DNA from: Lingula anatina
Lineage: Eukaryota; Brachiopoda; Lingulata; Lingulida; Lingulidae
Direction: 5' to 3'
DNA length: 64,000 bases
NCBI RefSeq assembly: GCF_001039355.2
Contig: NW_019775514.1
Location: 261,926-325,925 of the forward strand
Below the pieces are notes generated by a model. It saw nothing but the letters and a program-made list of their open reading frames with translations, ran no database searches and had not been told where the DNA came from. Below, one piece after another: positions 46,301 to 60,065 of this stretch; the first letter of the stretch is position 1, and each line of letters starts with the position of its first letter. The translations under genes and the position numbers were made by a program.

Positions 46301-48912
46301 CTACACCATAGATGTCTTTGACTCATTGTGGAAAGGGAATAAAGTGGGTCTTTTGTAGAACTAGGCAGAAAACAGATTGATTCACGTCATCAGATGCCAA
46401 ACATTTACCAGTACTATGAGATGACTCTGTGTTTTAGAGAATAAGGCAAATCAAATTCAGACAAGGTATACTGCTAACTGGTAACAATTGGCTAATATTA
46501 CCCATGGCTTTATATCATTTTAAAAGGAATTCCTGCCATATTCATCATATTATTACCTTGGCATCCAACCCCTTGAAAGTGGACACAGCATGGGAATACT
46601 CCTTGTTGGCTATGAAGGCGTGGCCTTTAATCCAGTGTGACAACCTAAAGAAAACACACAGTAGTTATCTCCCACTTCAATTATCTACAAAGGTATCATC
46701 AGAAAACACGAAAAAAATGCTTATCTGCGAGACCCAATGAGACACCAACAGTTAGTCAATAGCTTTCAATGTTGAATCTCTTCACATAGTGATGGTAAGT
46801 AACATGCTCTATTGACAATTGTCACATTTACACAGCAGGTACATAGCCAGCAATTTCAAAAGGGGGGGGGTCTTTTTCTGAAAAAGTGGACCTTTTAACA
46901 TGAAACCTTCTTGTATCTAGATAAAACTGTACCCAGAGGGGACCTTTTCCTGGCAAAAAGGGGGGGTTCTTTCAAACCCCCCAAACCCACCCTGCCTACG
47001 GGCCTGCACAGAGGCCTAGAGTATGTGACACTTACCATTCACATCCTCCATGAACTCCATGTAAAACAAGAGAGGCCACTTCAGCCCCTCTTACCCCCAG
47101 TGACAGGAGCCCCAACACAGCTTCCAGTGCAAGGGGACACTCTCTGAAATAAAAATATGAAGATAAATGTTTCTTATCAAAAAATAATTATTATGATGTT
47201 TTTTTATCATCAACTAACTTTGATTAACTCCAATCTCAGAGGGAAAAATGCACCTTGCCATGAGAACTATTACACAAGGTGGTGTCACATTCTATCTTTC
47301 TAGAGCCTGTCTTCATAGATTCATACATCATCTACCAAAAACCTTACCTTAAAACCTCTTTAAAGCATGTGACAGCCGACCTGTCCATCCCTGTCTTCTG
47401 ATAAAGCTTAGCTAGTGCCATGTTCACTTTGGATGTCCTCTGCTTGCTGTTGATTCCTTCAAGCTGTAATGAGACAAATACAAAATACACATACTGGTTA
47501 GACTTCTGTTTGGATGATAAATTATTATTCCTTCAGATATACTAGATAATAGATGTGATATAATATAACATAACTGAACTTTCCTGATGTTTCATGATGT
47601 CACAATATTTAAAAAAATCAATTATAATTTATCATACAAAGAGTGTACTAAAACTAATAATACAGAGTTGGTTTTAGTTAATTATATTATTACTGTTATT
47701 TAAATGGCTTCTTCTAAATGCTTCCAGAAACAACAGTATTTTGCCACTGACCACAGCTACTGCTTCCCTGTGCTGCTTCAAATGACACAGACATTCATGA
47801 ATCTTGAAGCGCACATCAACCTCTGAGGTGGATTCCTAAAAATCAGGAAGTTCAGTGTACTCAGTATAAGGGAAATATGTATGGAGCTTTATCAGAAAAC
47901 GACAATATTATAGTGTATGGAGTTTTAGACCTCAAATTGTGTCTTTTCCTAAATCAGGCACAGGGGCTTTTTTGTATGAAAATGCAGCATGTTGTAAGAC
48001 TGCTTACCATCATGACACTCAAATATATCATTGATTTTAATGTCATCAGAAATATAAATTTATAAATAAATCAGGATCTTGCAAAGAGGGTTGCAGTGGA
48101 ATAAAAAACTGACAAACGAGGACAAAGTATCAAAAGCACAATAAAACCACCACACGATTATATTTCAACCTTTTTATTCCCTTTGCGGCATTCCCAATTA
48201 ACTTTTTAAAAGGTAAAAAAGCAATTGTGACAAGAAATATTACTTACTACATTTGAAACAGCTTTGCTTTTCCCCTTGTTCAATGTCTTTTTAATCTGTA
48301 GGGCCTTTTTATACTGAACCTACATATATGAAATATGAAGAAGTCAGTGTGTAATATGACATGTTCTTCAACATAAAAATGGTAGGAACTAACCTAGGTT
48401 TGGTCTGAATCATCAGTCTTAAACTCATTCAAAAGGGTCTTCAGGTAATGGTAAAGGAAACTGTATTTAATACAAGATTCAAATTCATACCATATGTCAT
48501 TTCTATTAAAACTTTTACTCTACAATCTTACATGTACCAACTGAATACCGGTAATCTACTGTATTACATGTATTTATAATGTATTCTGATTAACAGTCTA
48601 CACGGGATAGGAAACCGAGTGAAGCTACCTCTGCCTTGCGGTACTCTCCTCCGTGGACCAAAGCATTCCCCAGAGAACACTAGCACTTGGTACTTGCTGG
48701 ACGGAGTAAGGAGATCGGGCTGCTGCTCACTGTAGCTGAGTAAAAGATCACCCTGAAATAAGCAGAACAATACAGGATATTTACAAAATAATACTGCATT
48801 TTATACAAAAACAAGTTTGCTAGGATTATCCTTAACCTACCAATAAGCGGACATCTTCATGTAATCCTGCGTTATGCAGTGTTTTTATGTGATCGTAAAA
48901 ATTCATCTTCAT
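43305..48912 (-). CDS. ANAPC7: anaphase-promoting complex subunit 7
   Basis: This is a TPR-repeat scaffold subunit of the APC/C ubiquitin ligase, which drives mitotic exit. Sixteen minus-strand exons give about 552 residues (human 565) if one extra base is ignored: 48912-48841, 48752-48629, 48319-48248, 47835-47752, 47463-47348, 47143-47036, 46644-46557, 46202-46110, 45750-45662, 45489-45233, 44953-44853, 44669-44625, 44376-44264, 44101-43985, 43709-43589 and 43364-43305. Matches to the family include DHIKTLHNAGLHEDVRLL at the N-terminus, ECPLALEAVLGLLSLGVRGAE, EALLLKGQGLLELKKNQDA and the acidic tail with EDMDGTDND. The start is ambiguous between two ATGs two codons apart (48912 or 48906). 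Exon 2 has a +1 frameshift in a four-G run (CCCC on the plus strand, about 48671-48674); beyond it the other frame restores the ALVHGGEYRKAE match. A sequencing error is likelier than a broken gene. An intron holds a hAT-like MITE. Confidence 0.92.
46836..47006. mobile_element. hAT-like MITE in an ANAPC7 intron
   Basis: The ends CAGGTACATAGCCAG and, reversed, CAGGCCCGTAGGCAGG are inverted repeats of the CAGGCCCGTAGCCAGG type seen on hAT-like MITEs in many invertebrates. G-rich and C-rich runs lie inside them. CACAG is repeated directly on both sides (46831-46835 and 47007-47011). Confidence 0.65.
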
Positions 48913-49036
48913 TCAAACTCCTGCGCTCTTTTGAAAGTGGAGATTGAAAAAACGTTGACTGATAGGGTGCCGAACATGTGCCCGTAACGCTTTAGAAATT
49001 ATAGACAATATCGTACTATTTAATGCTTATGATAAA
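48913..49036. promoter_or_regulatory. bidirectional promoter, ANAPC7/PTRH2
   Basis: Only 124 bp separate the two start codons on opposite strands, so both 5' UTRs and both core promoters must lie in or very near this interval. No TATA box is evident. Such compact head-to-head pairs are typical of housekeeping genes. Confidence 0.65.
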
Positions 49037-50863
<1,827 letters not shown>

Positions 50864-52835
50864 CTTACTGGTTATTTTAGATGGACAGAAAGTAATGGTT
50901 ACTTGAAATATAACAGTTGTACCAAACATCTGTCACTGCCTTGCACTGTGTTGCATCATTTTTCTGTGATAGGGAAAATGGTTTATTGGTAATGGAATTG
51001 AATGTCTAGACAAGACTTGTCAAAGAAAAACAATTATAAGAGGATAAATAATGGAGAAACAGCATGTGTGTGCGTGTATACTGGTGTATGTCAATATGCA
51101 TCTCCCCAGTTAAAATGTTAGTCAATCATGTTATGAAATAATAATAGTTAATTCAGTAAAATTGCAAGCCAAATGTGGAAGTTCTACATGTGCTGAGGCT
51201 CCCCTCAAGAATTATGAACAAAAACATCTTTTTACCAGATGCTTACCTATAAGAACATTATAATGGAAAAGAAAAGGTTGAATTTATTAGATGTTCTAAT
51301 TTTCATAACAGGAAAGGAACTTTTCTGCATGTATTATTCCATTGATTTCAACACCCACAAATACTTGAAATGCTTCGATTTCCCCCCTCTGAAAATTTTG
51401 TTAGTTTGATGTTGCGAGGTAAAAACTGTTGAGTATGGAATTGTCCCTAATAATTTAATGTATTTATAGAATGGACATACTATCATTTATGGTCATTTTT
51501 ATTCTTCCCAAAATCAAATTTCTAGTTTCTTGACATTAACATCATTGGAATTATTCAGATCATTATGTCCATGTTCAGATATACGGACATTCTTTATTTG
51601 GTAGATTTATTGTCATGTGACAGGATTGCTGTAGATTTTATATAGTGCACATCATGTTCAAGGTACGAAGTGAAAAAATAAAGCATTGTTAAGTATTTCG
51701 TCATTATGACCCACATTTATATATTTCATGATGAGTAGCTTACGAAAAACGGCTGTGTTCAAATAACGCAATCATCTTGTTTATAGCCAATGCAGGGATT
51801 GCTCAGTTATTTTAAAAGTCGAACCACAAAAATGAAAGACGGAGAGAAGAGAAAACATTCATAAAATGTTTTTAGTTAAATCCGTTTCAATGTTTTTTAA
51901 TCTATCCAGCAAAAATTGCTGTCCGACAGCTTTACACTTTTATAGATTAACATTTCCATTCCATTAATTAATTAATTAATTTATTTTTTATTTATTTATT
52001 TTTTTTGTCAACGGTTTTGGATAAGGTGTACCTAAACGATTAAGGGGAAATTGCTGAAATTTTTGGAAAATTAATTTTATTTATTATATGAAAGTTATAA
52101 AGCGCTTCGTATTCCTTTAGAGAGTAGACAATTGACAAAGAGTAGACAATTCATTGCATTTATCTACCAACTGCAACCTATAGTTTTCAATTTATTTCCG
52201 GTGTGCCCGATTTTTGCGACAAGTAATATGTTTACCTTAAGTATTTTGACAAATTGTGCGCCCTGTTTTTATTTAGGCAAATGTAATACTATTTCACGCA
52301 AATTTATCGCATTAAACAAAAGATAAATCAAGCGGTACATGGACTAAGATTAATGTAAACGTACCTGTACTATGAAAGGGAAAAAATGTTCCATTTGTGC
52401 AAATCATAAGGATATTCATTTTTACATCCCCTTTCTCCCTCCCGTCTCACCTATTTTCGTTTCTAGTAGGGGTTGAGGGTGCGCTTTCGCTCTAATGTAC
52501 CTGCATGTTCTCAGTAAGTTTTACTAAGTGTCATTCGGTTGAAGGCATATTTTCCGAGGTTATTTATGCTTATATTCCGGTGTCAGTGTACTTAAACAGG
52601 ATTTCCTCACGAGCATTTCACTGGAATCTGGTACTTAATTTATATTTTATGCTTTGATCTTGAAGAACTTAATATAATATTTTTAAACCTTTTAATAGAC
52701 GCATTTGAATTGAACGTGTACAACACAAAGGACCATCACGGTCTTTGTGCAGTAACCGCACTATTTACCCGCGGGTAAAATCAACGTAAACACTCTTGAT
52801 TCACTTATGATCGCGGTGTTCTAGTGCATTCTGTC
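50864..52835. other. PTRH2 3' UTR and intergenic DNA
   Basis: An AATAAA at 51677-51682 is a candidate poly(A) signal about 0.8 kb after the PTRH2 stop. The rest is AT-rich with simple ATTA repeats near 51970. I see no gene. Confidence 0.4.
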
Positions 52836-53290
52836 TTAGACTGCGTTCCCATAAATCCATCTTACTAGCTGGATCGATCTTACGTGCTTAAGTGCTTTCA
52901 TTATAATCAGCTTAATTGTCTGGCACGCCTCCTTGAGTAACTAGGGGAGTAAATGACTAGAAGGGGGGGGGTCAGGGGGTCCTAACCCCCCCTTCGGTTT
53001 CTGAAAAATAAAGTTGGATCATAGTTCTAATCCGTGGGCCTACGAAAGGGCACCGTTCGCCCTCCAAAATACCAAAAAATTTCCGGGGCCCTTGAACAGG
53101 CCCCGAACCCCACGCCAACGGGGTCATATTCGACTTCGCATCCGAGACCTGTCGTTCCGAACTCCACTTCAAATAATTCTGGAACCGCCCCTGATTACCC
53201 CCTAGCAGCTTGAGTAGGCGTGCCAGCGAGAATTCCTGCCGAGTAAGATGGAGCCAGCTAGTACAATAGGGTTATGGGAACGGTCCTTTA
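52836..53290. mobile_element. MITE of the TTAG family, copy 3, split by a nested repeat
   Basis: The ends TTAGACTGCGTTCCCATAAA and (reversed) TTAAAGGACCGTTCCCATAA belong to the TTAG family, and CTAGCTGGAT faces GCCAGCTAG. The interior is interrupted at about 52960-53193 by the hAT-like repeat related to 25424-25689 (opposite orientation). Nesting makes this the oldest-looking copy of the family in the window. Confidence 0.65.
52960..53193. mobile_element. hAT-like repeat nested in a MITE
   Basis: It has a G-rich start, a block with CTTCGCATCCGAGAC, and the end GGAACCGCCCCTG, whose reverse is CAGGGGCGGTTCC. It is homologous to 25424-25689 reversed. The frames crossing it on both strands are not genes. 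Confidence 0.55.
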
Positions 53291-53647
53291 AATATGAAGC
53301 GGCGCGATTTATCATTTGAATAACGCAGGTAGTTAATATTTACACCTTTCACAGGTAAAATTAGGTGATGACCATATGTACCGATATTAGGAAGGTTACC
53401 GCCATCTCAACAGGTCTTCCTTACTTCACACGATGCACTTCAAGTCTGAATTGTCGGTGAACCTCGACACGGTCCGTCATTATAGTGACCTTGTAAATAA
53501 TACTCTAAACATTTATAAACCACAAAATCTTACGACAATAGCTTTTTTATTATTATTACCATTCTAAGCTCTTGGTGTTGTACCAAGTGCATGGCACGCC
53601 TTCATGTGTGACAACATGCAAGCTACCGCGATGTGCACACGAGTGAC

Positions 53648-53709
53648 GCGTGTGAACCACCGCTGTTATAAATAAGAGAGCAAATGCGTTCGTTCCGTGG
53701 TTCACACGC
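53648..53709 (+). promoter_or_regulatory. TATA promoter framed by a perfect 13 bp inverted repeat
   Basis: TATAAATA at 53667-53674 lies between GCGTGTGAACCAC (53648-53660) and its exact reverse complement GTGGTTCACACGC (53697-53709). Transcription would be expected to start about 30 bp past the TATA box, at the second arm. CGTGGTT (53696-53702) fits the Runx core YGYGGTY; that the arms bind Runx or any other factor is inference. A donor follows at 53767. Confidence 0.55.
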
Positions 53710-53766
53710 CAGCAGTATAGACAAGATCAAAAAGTCCAGAGGTCGTCGAACAAAGAGAAATCAGAG
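53698..53766 (+). other. probable non-coding first exon of the secreted peptide gene
   Basis: This stretch lies from the expected start site of the TATA promoter to a good donor (AGAG|gtatgt). It contains no ATG. The next acceptor that leads to a protein, at 55218, places ATG at the very first base of the following exon, a common layout for small secreted-peptide genes. The 1.45 kb intron between them is inferred. Confidence 0.5.
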
Positions 53767-54370
53767 GTATGTTCATTTGTTTTAATTGAAAATGCTGAAA
53801 TGGCTTGTCTTCTGATATCAGTCCAAAGCGATAAAAGTGTGAGTGCAAGGTTTAAATAAAAAAAATGAAAGATACAAAATTACAGGGAAGTGGGGGTAAA
53901 TAAGTGGCGTGAATCACGTCATTAATACGGATCTTTATAGCATTTTTATAGCATTTTCACGCAAAACTCATTAGCATATACTAGTACATAACGAAGCCTC
54001 CGAGGATAACATCTAATTTTGATGTTCCTTTTTTTTTTTTTTGCAACTTATTATTCAAATGTTGTAAATTTGTTCAGGATATATATACAAGTGGTTTTAT
54101 GTGTTTTTATTTAAATAATCGCCCCTTTCCTTTTAACGTTTTAATAAATGTAAATCAAACACTGAAATAACAAAAGAGGATTATTTTAGGCCAGTACGTT
54201 TTTGTACCCTTAAAGAAATATTTCCTTTTCTTTACCATCCCACTAGATTTTTTGAAAGTTTGGTTTGCAATGATTTTGCAATGATTATCAAAGAAATGAT
54301 AATAACAATGAAAAATTGAAAGATAAAGAGACCATAAAATCAAAGTAAACAGTTAAACGGAATGATTTTG

Positions 54371-54458
54371 ATTGATACATTGGTGTTTATGAAAAGAGAT
54401 AAAACTCCCGTAGCGTAATTACATGTTAGGACCAGTGAAATTGGTGCGGTACAGAAAA
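54371..54458. repeat. dispersed repeat, copy 1
   Basis: About 60-90 bp, with the core ACTCCCGTAGCG followed by TGTTAGGACCAGT and TTGGTGCGGTACA, recurs at 63584-63675 inside an amylase intron in the same orientation. TAGCG(C/T)AATT resembles an RNA polymerase III A box, but I see no B box. Confidence 0.6.
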
Positions 54459-55218
54459 TGTACCGATCTACCGATGTACCCTCTACAAGGCGGCAGATAT
54501 TATAGGCACATTTTCTACCAGCCACCCTGTAACTTTGGTCAAATAGAAGCAATTGATGGCATTGTACCCGCTCTGCAGGAAGCTACTTCAGGAGATTCCT
54601 CAGTTAACTTCAATCTGAAGTAACAAACTATCATAAAGGGTAATTTTTATCTGTTACAAAAGATTAAGGGGTTAAATTCAGAGCAATTAACTGTCTCGAT
54701 TGTTGTCAGGGAGACTTAGCAATACATATTTAAGTGGCAATTCCTGGGTAGTTATGCAAACAATTACCAGTCATGTAATCAACCCAGAGATTTCAGTACA
54801 GGGTCACAGTTAGAAGATTGACCATATTTAGCCAGAGACATTATCTCTGAATATCTGGTGTAAAAATCAATCTGTTTGCGCTGGTAGAGGGTACTGGTCA
54901 ATTAGGAAATGGCTTCGTTCGAGACACTTTATCAACAACGACATCATCTTTTTCTAAAGATCTCATTGCGAGCTTCCATGGGCGATCTCGAAACTTGATG
55001 CTTCAAGTGATTAATCCCATTTCAAACATTTCGCATATGTATTGTAAAAAACTCGCTTTGATTCAACCAAAATAATCACCAACAATGCATTTAAAGCCAT
55101 AGTTAAAAGCCATCTCTCCGTAGAGTCGGATTCAGAATTATGGTATCACCCTTCTCTGTAATGACACAAATATGTTTAAATATTTCTGTCAATTTTTTCC
55201 TCAAATTTATTATTTCAG

Positions 55219-56241
55219 ATGAGCAGCAGACTAACATTGCAGTTTGCCTTCGTCATAGTTCTAGTTTTGTCCACACTCTGCGTCCTGCCTACAAATGCTG
55301 CACCGGCACGGGACAGGCACCGCCGCCATCATGGGGAAGACGACTGGTTCAGCTCGTTTCGTGACATCATAAAAGCTTTTAGAAGTAAGTGTGACTACTA
55401 TCAGTACAAACTTAAAGTAGAGATAGAAAAAAGTTTCCGTTCTCATGCGTAGTAAGGATTACAAGATTTTCTTATCCGCATTATATGAATAAGACTGGGA
55501 TTCCCACAGATTTAGATCGATTCATCTGGATCGACCTAACTCCCTGGGGGTTCACGCTAAATTGCTGTCAGCTTCCGGGAGCCGAGCGTGCACAAAAGTT
55601 AATTACCCCCTTACAGCTTTTAGTAGGCGGGACAGACATTTAAGCCGGTTAAGCTGACAGCAATCTAGTAAGACTCCCCAGGGGGATAGATCGATCTAAA
55701 TATCTGTGGGAATGGTCTCTAAAATTGGGATGACAAACCAGTGGACAAACACATGGGAACAATGTCAAAACTACGTGTGATTCTGCCAAAAATAGTAATA
55801 TTAAACTTTCAGAAAAATAAAGGGGGTTAAACCGAGCAAACTGGAGGTAAAGAGGCTTTTTTTAAAAAAGTAGTAAATACGATTTTGTTGGTTACAGAAC
55901 TTCCTCTGTTTTTCTTTAAAAACTTCAGAAATTAACTTATTAGATCTACAAACTGTAACTTATGCCTTACAGTTATTGAACAAACGTTACCTTTATTAAT
56001 AAAGAACCAAGATAATTATTATTGATAAAGAACCAAGAACATTATTATTAATTAATTTAACTGGTGTATTTTGATGTGATTTTTTTTTTATGTTGTATAT
56101 AAACGTTTGCGCTGATGTTTACCTGGTCAGAATCTTTGATGGCAAATTATTACCCTTTTCGCATTCTTTTTCTTTATTTCAGACTCAGATACACGACAGA
56201 ACCCAAACATACGGGAGTTCATCGTGATGGACATCCGGTAA
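55219..56241 (+). CDS. predicted small secreted peptide precursor, function unknown
   Basis: Two coding exons (55219-55384 and 56183-56241) join in phase to 74 residues. The first 27 or so form a textbook signal peptide, with a hydrophobic run around FAFVIVLVLSTLCVL and likely cleavage after TNA or NAA. The mature part is a basic, histidine-rich stretch (RDRHRRHH), an acidic GEDD, an amphipathic segment WFSSFRDIIKAFR and a polar tail ending VMDIR. There are no cysteines after the signal, so it is not a disulfide-rich peptide. The Arg-Arg could be a processing site. An antimicrobial or a signalling peptide would both fit, and I recognise no family. If the intron were retained, the frame would instead end after 77 codons. 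The acceptor, both donors and the upstream TATA promoter support the model. A MITE (55490-55722) sits in the last intron. Confidence 0.6.
55490..55722. mobile_element. MITE of the TTAG family, copy 4
   Basis: It starts AAGACTGGGATTCCCACAGA and ends TCTGTGGGAATGGTCTC. The internal hairpin TTGCTGTCAG against CTGACAGCAA and the blocks AACTCCCTGGGGGTTCA and GACTCCCCAGGG are well kept. It is the most regular copy in the window and lies in the last intron of the peptide gene. Confidence 0.8.
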
Positions 56242-59200
56242 CAGCATCTTGGCGCAAGAGGGAGCCAGGAGTCTCTCTTCCACTGCCTCCACAGCAATTA
56301 AGGGGTCAAGGATATTAAAAATACGTCTTAAACTCGATTTTTAGTTTTTTATACGTTGGAAATAATCAATATTGTATCTAATACTCAATTAAGTTATATT
56401 TTTGCAACACGGACCAAAAATATACATTTGGACGAGTTTTTCTACCTGTCCGTGGCAGCCTTAGGCTCGGCCTCCGTTGTCAAGCACCGTTACTATGGGG
56501 GGCGGGGCAAGAATGGTTGTCTAACTTGTCTTAAGCTGTTACGCGTGCACTGGCAGCTCATAAGTCTTACGTCAGCTAAACTGAGATTATACTGTTTCCA
56601 TTTTTTTTAAAATTGTTAACAATATATTAAAATGTTTCCCTTAGCGTCTCAATCACGTCACGTCAAGATCACACTTGAGCTGCTGAGAATTCGTACAACG
56701 TCTGGGGTTGTCAGAAAAAAATCGTTAGGCAATCATTTTATTTACAATAAAGATCGTAACAGCAAGCAAGTTTATAAATAATATTGCCACCCAAAACATT
56801 TTCAAACTCGCCTATTATACGGTCTCGGCACTCTGTGGCATCGTGGCTGATACGTACCCACATTCGGCCGTTTCTCGGAGTAATTCTTTCTTTGCTTTCT
56901 CCATTTTCGCGTCTTGGTGTGTAGAGCGGCGTCCACGCACGACGGGTGGCGTTGTCCTCTGCTTGCACCTCAAGTAATTTTCTTTTTGTTTGTTAGCGCT
57001 TCCTTAGACACTTCCTAGACAGTGCACAGACTCCTACTGCGTCAGGCACAATTATGATTAATTACGTCAGTGAAACGAGAGTAGGAAGGCCTACTCAGCT
57101 GTCAATCATTTCTCAGGGAAGAGCGGCTTTCGTGGTGCGAATAAGTTTGCGTACAAAAGTAAGATTTTCTGGCATCTAGATAGAAACAAACAACCCAATT
57201 TTAACACGTAATGGTGTATAGACCTTCCCGATCAATAAGATGATAACAGGTAAGGTGGAGGTGCAATTAGTTTGCTAAATTAGCCCAATTACCTGAGCCA
57301 AATGGTTTATGAGCGATTTCTCAGCTTTGAAGATTGATAACATAGTCTAAACTTCAATCCCCATATCTCATTCTTTTCCTGTCAGATTGACATGAAATTT
57401 GATGTGTCTGTGTTTCAGTATAATATCTAGTCGACTGCGTCTTGGGTTCTTGATTGACTTTTTATTTTTGAAGTTATTAATACTGAAAGTGGATGGTCCA
57501 TATATATTTCGTAAAATTCACGTTTTATCAAAATAAAATCAAACGTAAAAATGATAAGAGAAAATCCTGACAGAGTTTACTGGTTTTTGTGCTAACCTTT
57601 AGATAGCTATTTCAATCGTATTTACAGGGCTTTTTGTTTAAGAGAAAATCTTGATTAAAAAAATGACAATTTTAGCCCCAAAACGCTGATATTACGTCAC
57701 TCGTGTTACACTGTGACTACAAACTTTGGAAAATTGTTTTGCTAGCTAAACCATATCCTTTAGTTAATAGGAAATTTAATTAGCTGCATTAGTTTTGGAC
57801 TTTTTCGTTAATATCCTAGACCCCTTAAAAAAGGGAAAGTTGGAACTCCCTGTGATAGATTCCGCAACTAACTTGACTTGGGCATTTGTGACCCTCTTCA
57901 GCAATGAAACTAGAACAAGTCCGTCCACAGGCACCGCTTGAGAACACATTCGTCAAGATGGTGAATTGTACTGGTGAACCTCAACTTTTCAAAACTTTTT
58001 CAGTTATGATAATATGTAGTAAAGCCCTGTAACCGTTTTGTATACGGTCGCACCTGAACTAAATCCATTCAGGCAGACTGTGATGCAGTTTTTTATATGC
58101 AGTTATAATGAAATTGACGATATTAGCACTTGAGAGTGAAAAGAAGACAATTTTTAAAGGTGACAAAATGAGGATGCATTACTTAGACCCCATTTCCAGA
58201 GATTAGATTGATCTACTTTAGATCGACCTAACTCCCTGGGGGTTCACGCTTAATAGCTGTCAGCCGAGCGGACACGAAAGTTAATTACCCCCTTACAGCT
58301 TGTAGTAGGCGGGACGGACATTTAAGCCGGATTATCTGACAGTAATCTAGTGAGACTCCCCGCGGGGATAGATCGATCTAAAAGCTCTGGGAATACAGCC
58401 TAAGTGACTTGCACTCACATATACCCGGGGTATGTTATGATTATCAAAGCACGATGTATATATTTAGCAGGTTTTACTTAGATATAATACATTAAATAAA
58501 ACTTTGATACGTTTTGATCTCTCTCTTGATGTCTCACTTCTTCACCTTCCTCTTCTTGTGCACCTTTATGAAAATGCGCTTTTGAATCAGGGTTGCGAAT
58601 TAAAATCCGTACAACCTTATGTCATTACGTTAATGCCCCCCCCCCCAAAAAAAATGTTAGTAAGTTAATAAAATGATAAGTTATACATAACAGAAATCTA
58701 CACTTAAGTTTGATTGCATGATTTACAACACTGCGTGACTGGCGTCCGCTTAAAGTGCAGTAGTGTATACTATAGTTGATCAGTTGGAAGTACATGTAGA
58801 ATGCGGATAAGCACCTCGTTGACCGTTTAACAAGTTTCTGTGTCACACCTGCTTACGTTCTCTAGCCAGTTCCGTAAAACAATCTGTTCTGAAATATATA
58901 CGACTTTACTGACTGATCTATAAAACATTTCTTTTGGCATACGGTAATTTTCAATCGCCACTTGGCCCATTACAACCCAAGCTTTTCCAACAAAAGTCAA
59001 ATTATGAATTCATACGTTAAGGGCTTGCCATCATCAATGGAGAACAGGGAAACCACTTCCCACTAGCTTCCTTTTGGAACTCCTACTAGTATTTTATTTG
59101 GGCTTTCATTTTTTTTTTTTTTTTTTTTGCACTTGTACCAATTTCATAATAAATGAACCAATTTCACATTTTACACCCTCAAATAACAAGGGGATCCCCC

Positions 59201-60012
59201 GTATCACCGAGAAATGAAAATGTTTACGCAAAAGTGATTTCCCGAAATGGAAAACAAATCAATTATTGTATTACTTCCCGATTTAATTCTGTTGTCAATC
59301 TTATATTTTACAAATGGAAGGCAGAAAAATAAATTCTGATGGTCAAATTCTTTTTAAGAATTCTCGTACTAGATTAATTACGTAGAAATTATTATGATTT
59401 TACTTTTTAAAGTAGTTAAAACTAATTTACCATGAAGCCAAAATGGCAATCCGAAATGACTGATAAAGGTACTGATCCGTGGCAAAATATAATTGCAATC
59501 ACTTACGTATAAAGATTTTTTGCGGGGTGACAGAAAAAACCCAAGTGTAAAATAAACACTGATATTTTTCTTGAAAGCTAACGACAGTTTTTATTGAAAA
59601 ACACATTTTGAGTTCCGAAAGATGTGCCATAACTCCAGAGCTTTATGTTAGACGTTACGTAAGTACGTAGGTGATATGGTACTTAGGAGAGGGTACGGTA
59701 CTGAAAAATGACATAATCGGGAAGAGTATCCGAAGCGCAATTATAATATGATTTATTGTGATATTTTGACTAAAATTCGACAATTCTACCTTAAACCAAA
59801 AATAAGCTACAGGCACAAGAAACTGAAACAACACCACCTCTCATTATAAATTTGGCCAAACTTACTGAATAAATGTTACAAGTACATAAGTGTGAGAACT
59901 CCACAATATGACAGTACGTGAGTTTACATCTTAACCACTGTATTTAGACACGCACTGCAAGATAAGTATGCGACAAATAAGACCGTAAAGTTAAAATTGG
60001 GATATGCAGCAT
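56242..60012. other. intergenic region with no supported gene
   Basis: Apart from a MITE (58183-58404) I see only short chance frames. An ATTAAA at about 56315 could end the peptide transcript. The minus-strand frame 56968-56738 (76 residues, rich in Arg and Glu) looks somewhat coding-like but matches no family I know. A poly-T run lies near 59108-59128. Confidence 0.4.
58183..58404. mobile_element. MITE of the TTAG family, copy 5
   Basis: It begins TTAGACCCCATTTCCAGAGA and ends CTCTGGGAATACAGCCTAA. It shares AACTCCCTGGGGGTTCACGC, TAATTACCCCCTTACAGCTT and GACATTTAAGCCGG with copies 1 and 4. Confidence 0.8.
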
Positions 60013-60021
60013 GCATAAAAG
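60013..60021 (+). promoter_or_regulatory. TATA-like box upstream of amylase
   Basis: GCATAAAAGG lies about 45-50 bp before the amylase start codon, which fits a TATA element with a short 5' UTR. No other core element is clear. Confidence 0.4.
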
Positions 60022-60065
60022 GCTGTTTCAAAATAAAACCCGACAGGTCCGCGTGAGACACGAAG

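Noticed and set aside
55219-55452. 77-residue unspliced version of the secreted peptide
   Set aside because: A strong donor (AGAAgtaagt) at 55385 and an in-phase acceptor at 56182 favour splicing; the unspliced form is possible only as a retained-intron product.
56738-56968. 76-residue Arg/Glu-rich minus-strand frame
   Set aside because: The composition looks somewhat coding-like, but there is no known family and no partner exon, so I kept it as a remark only.
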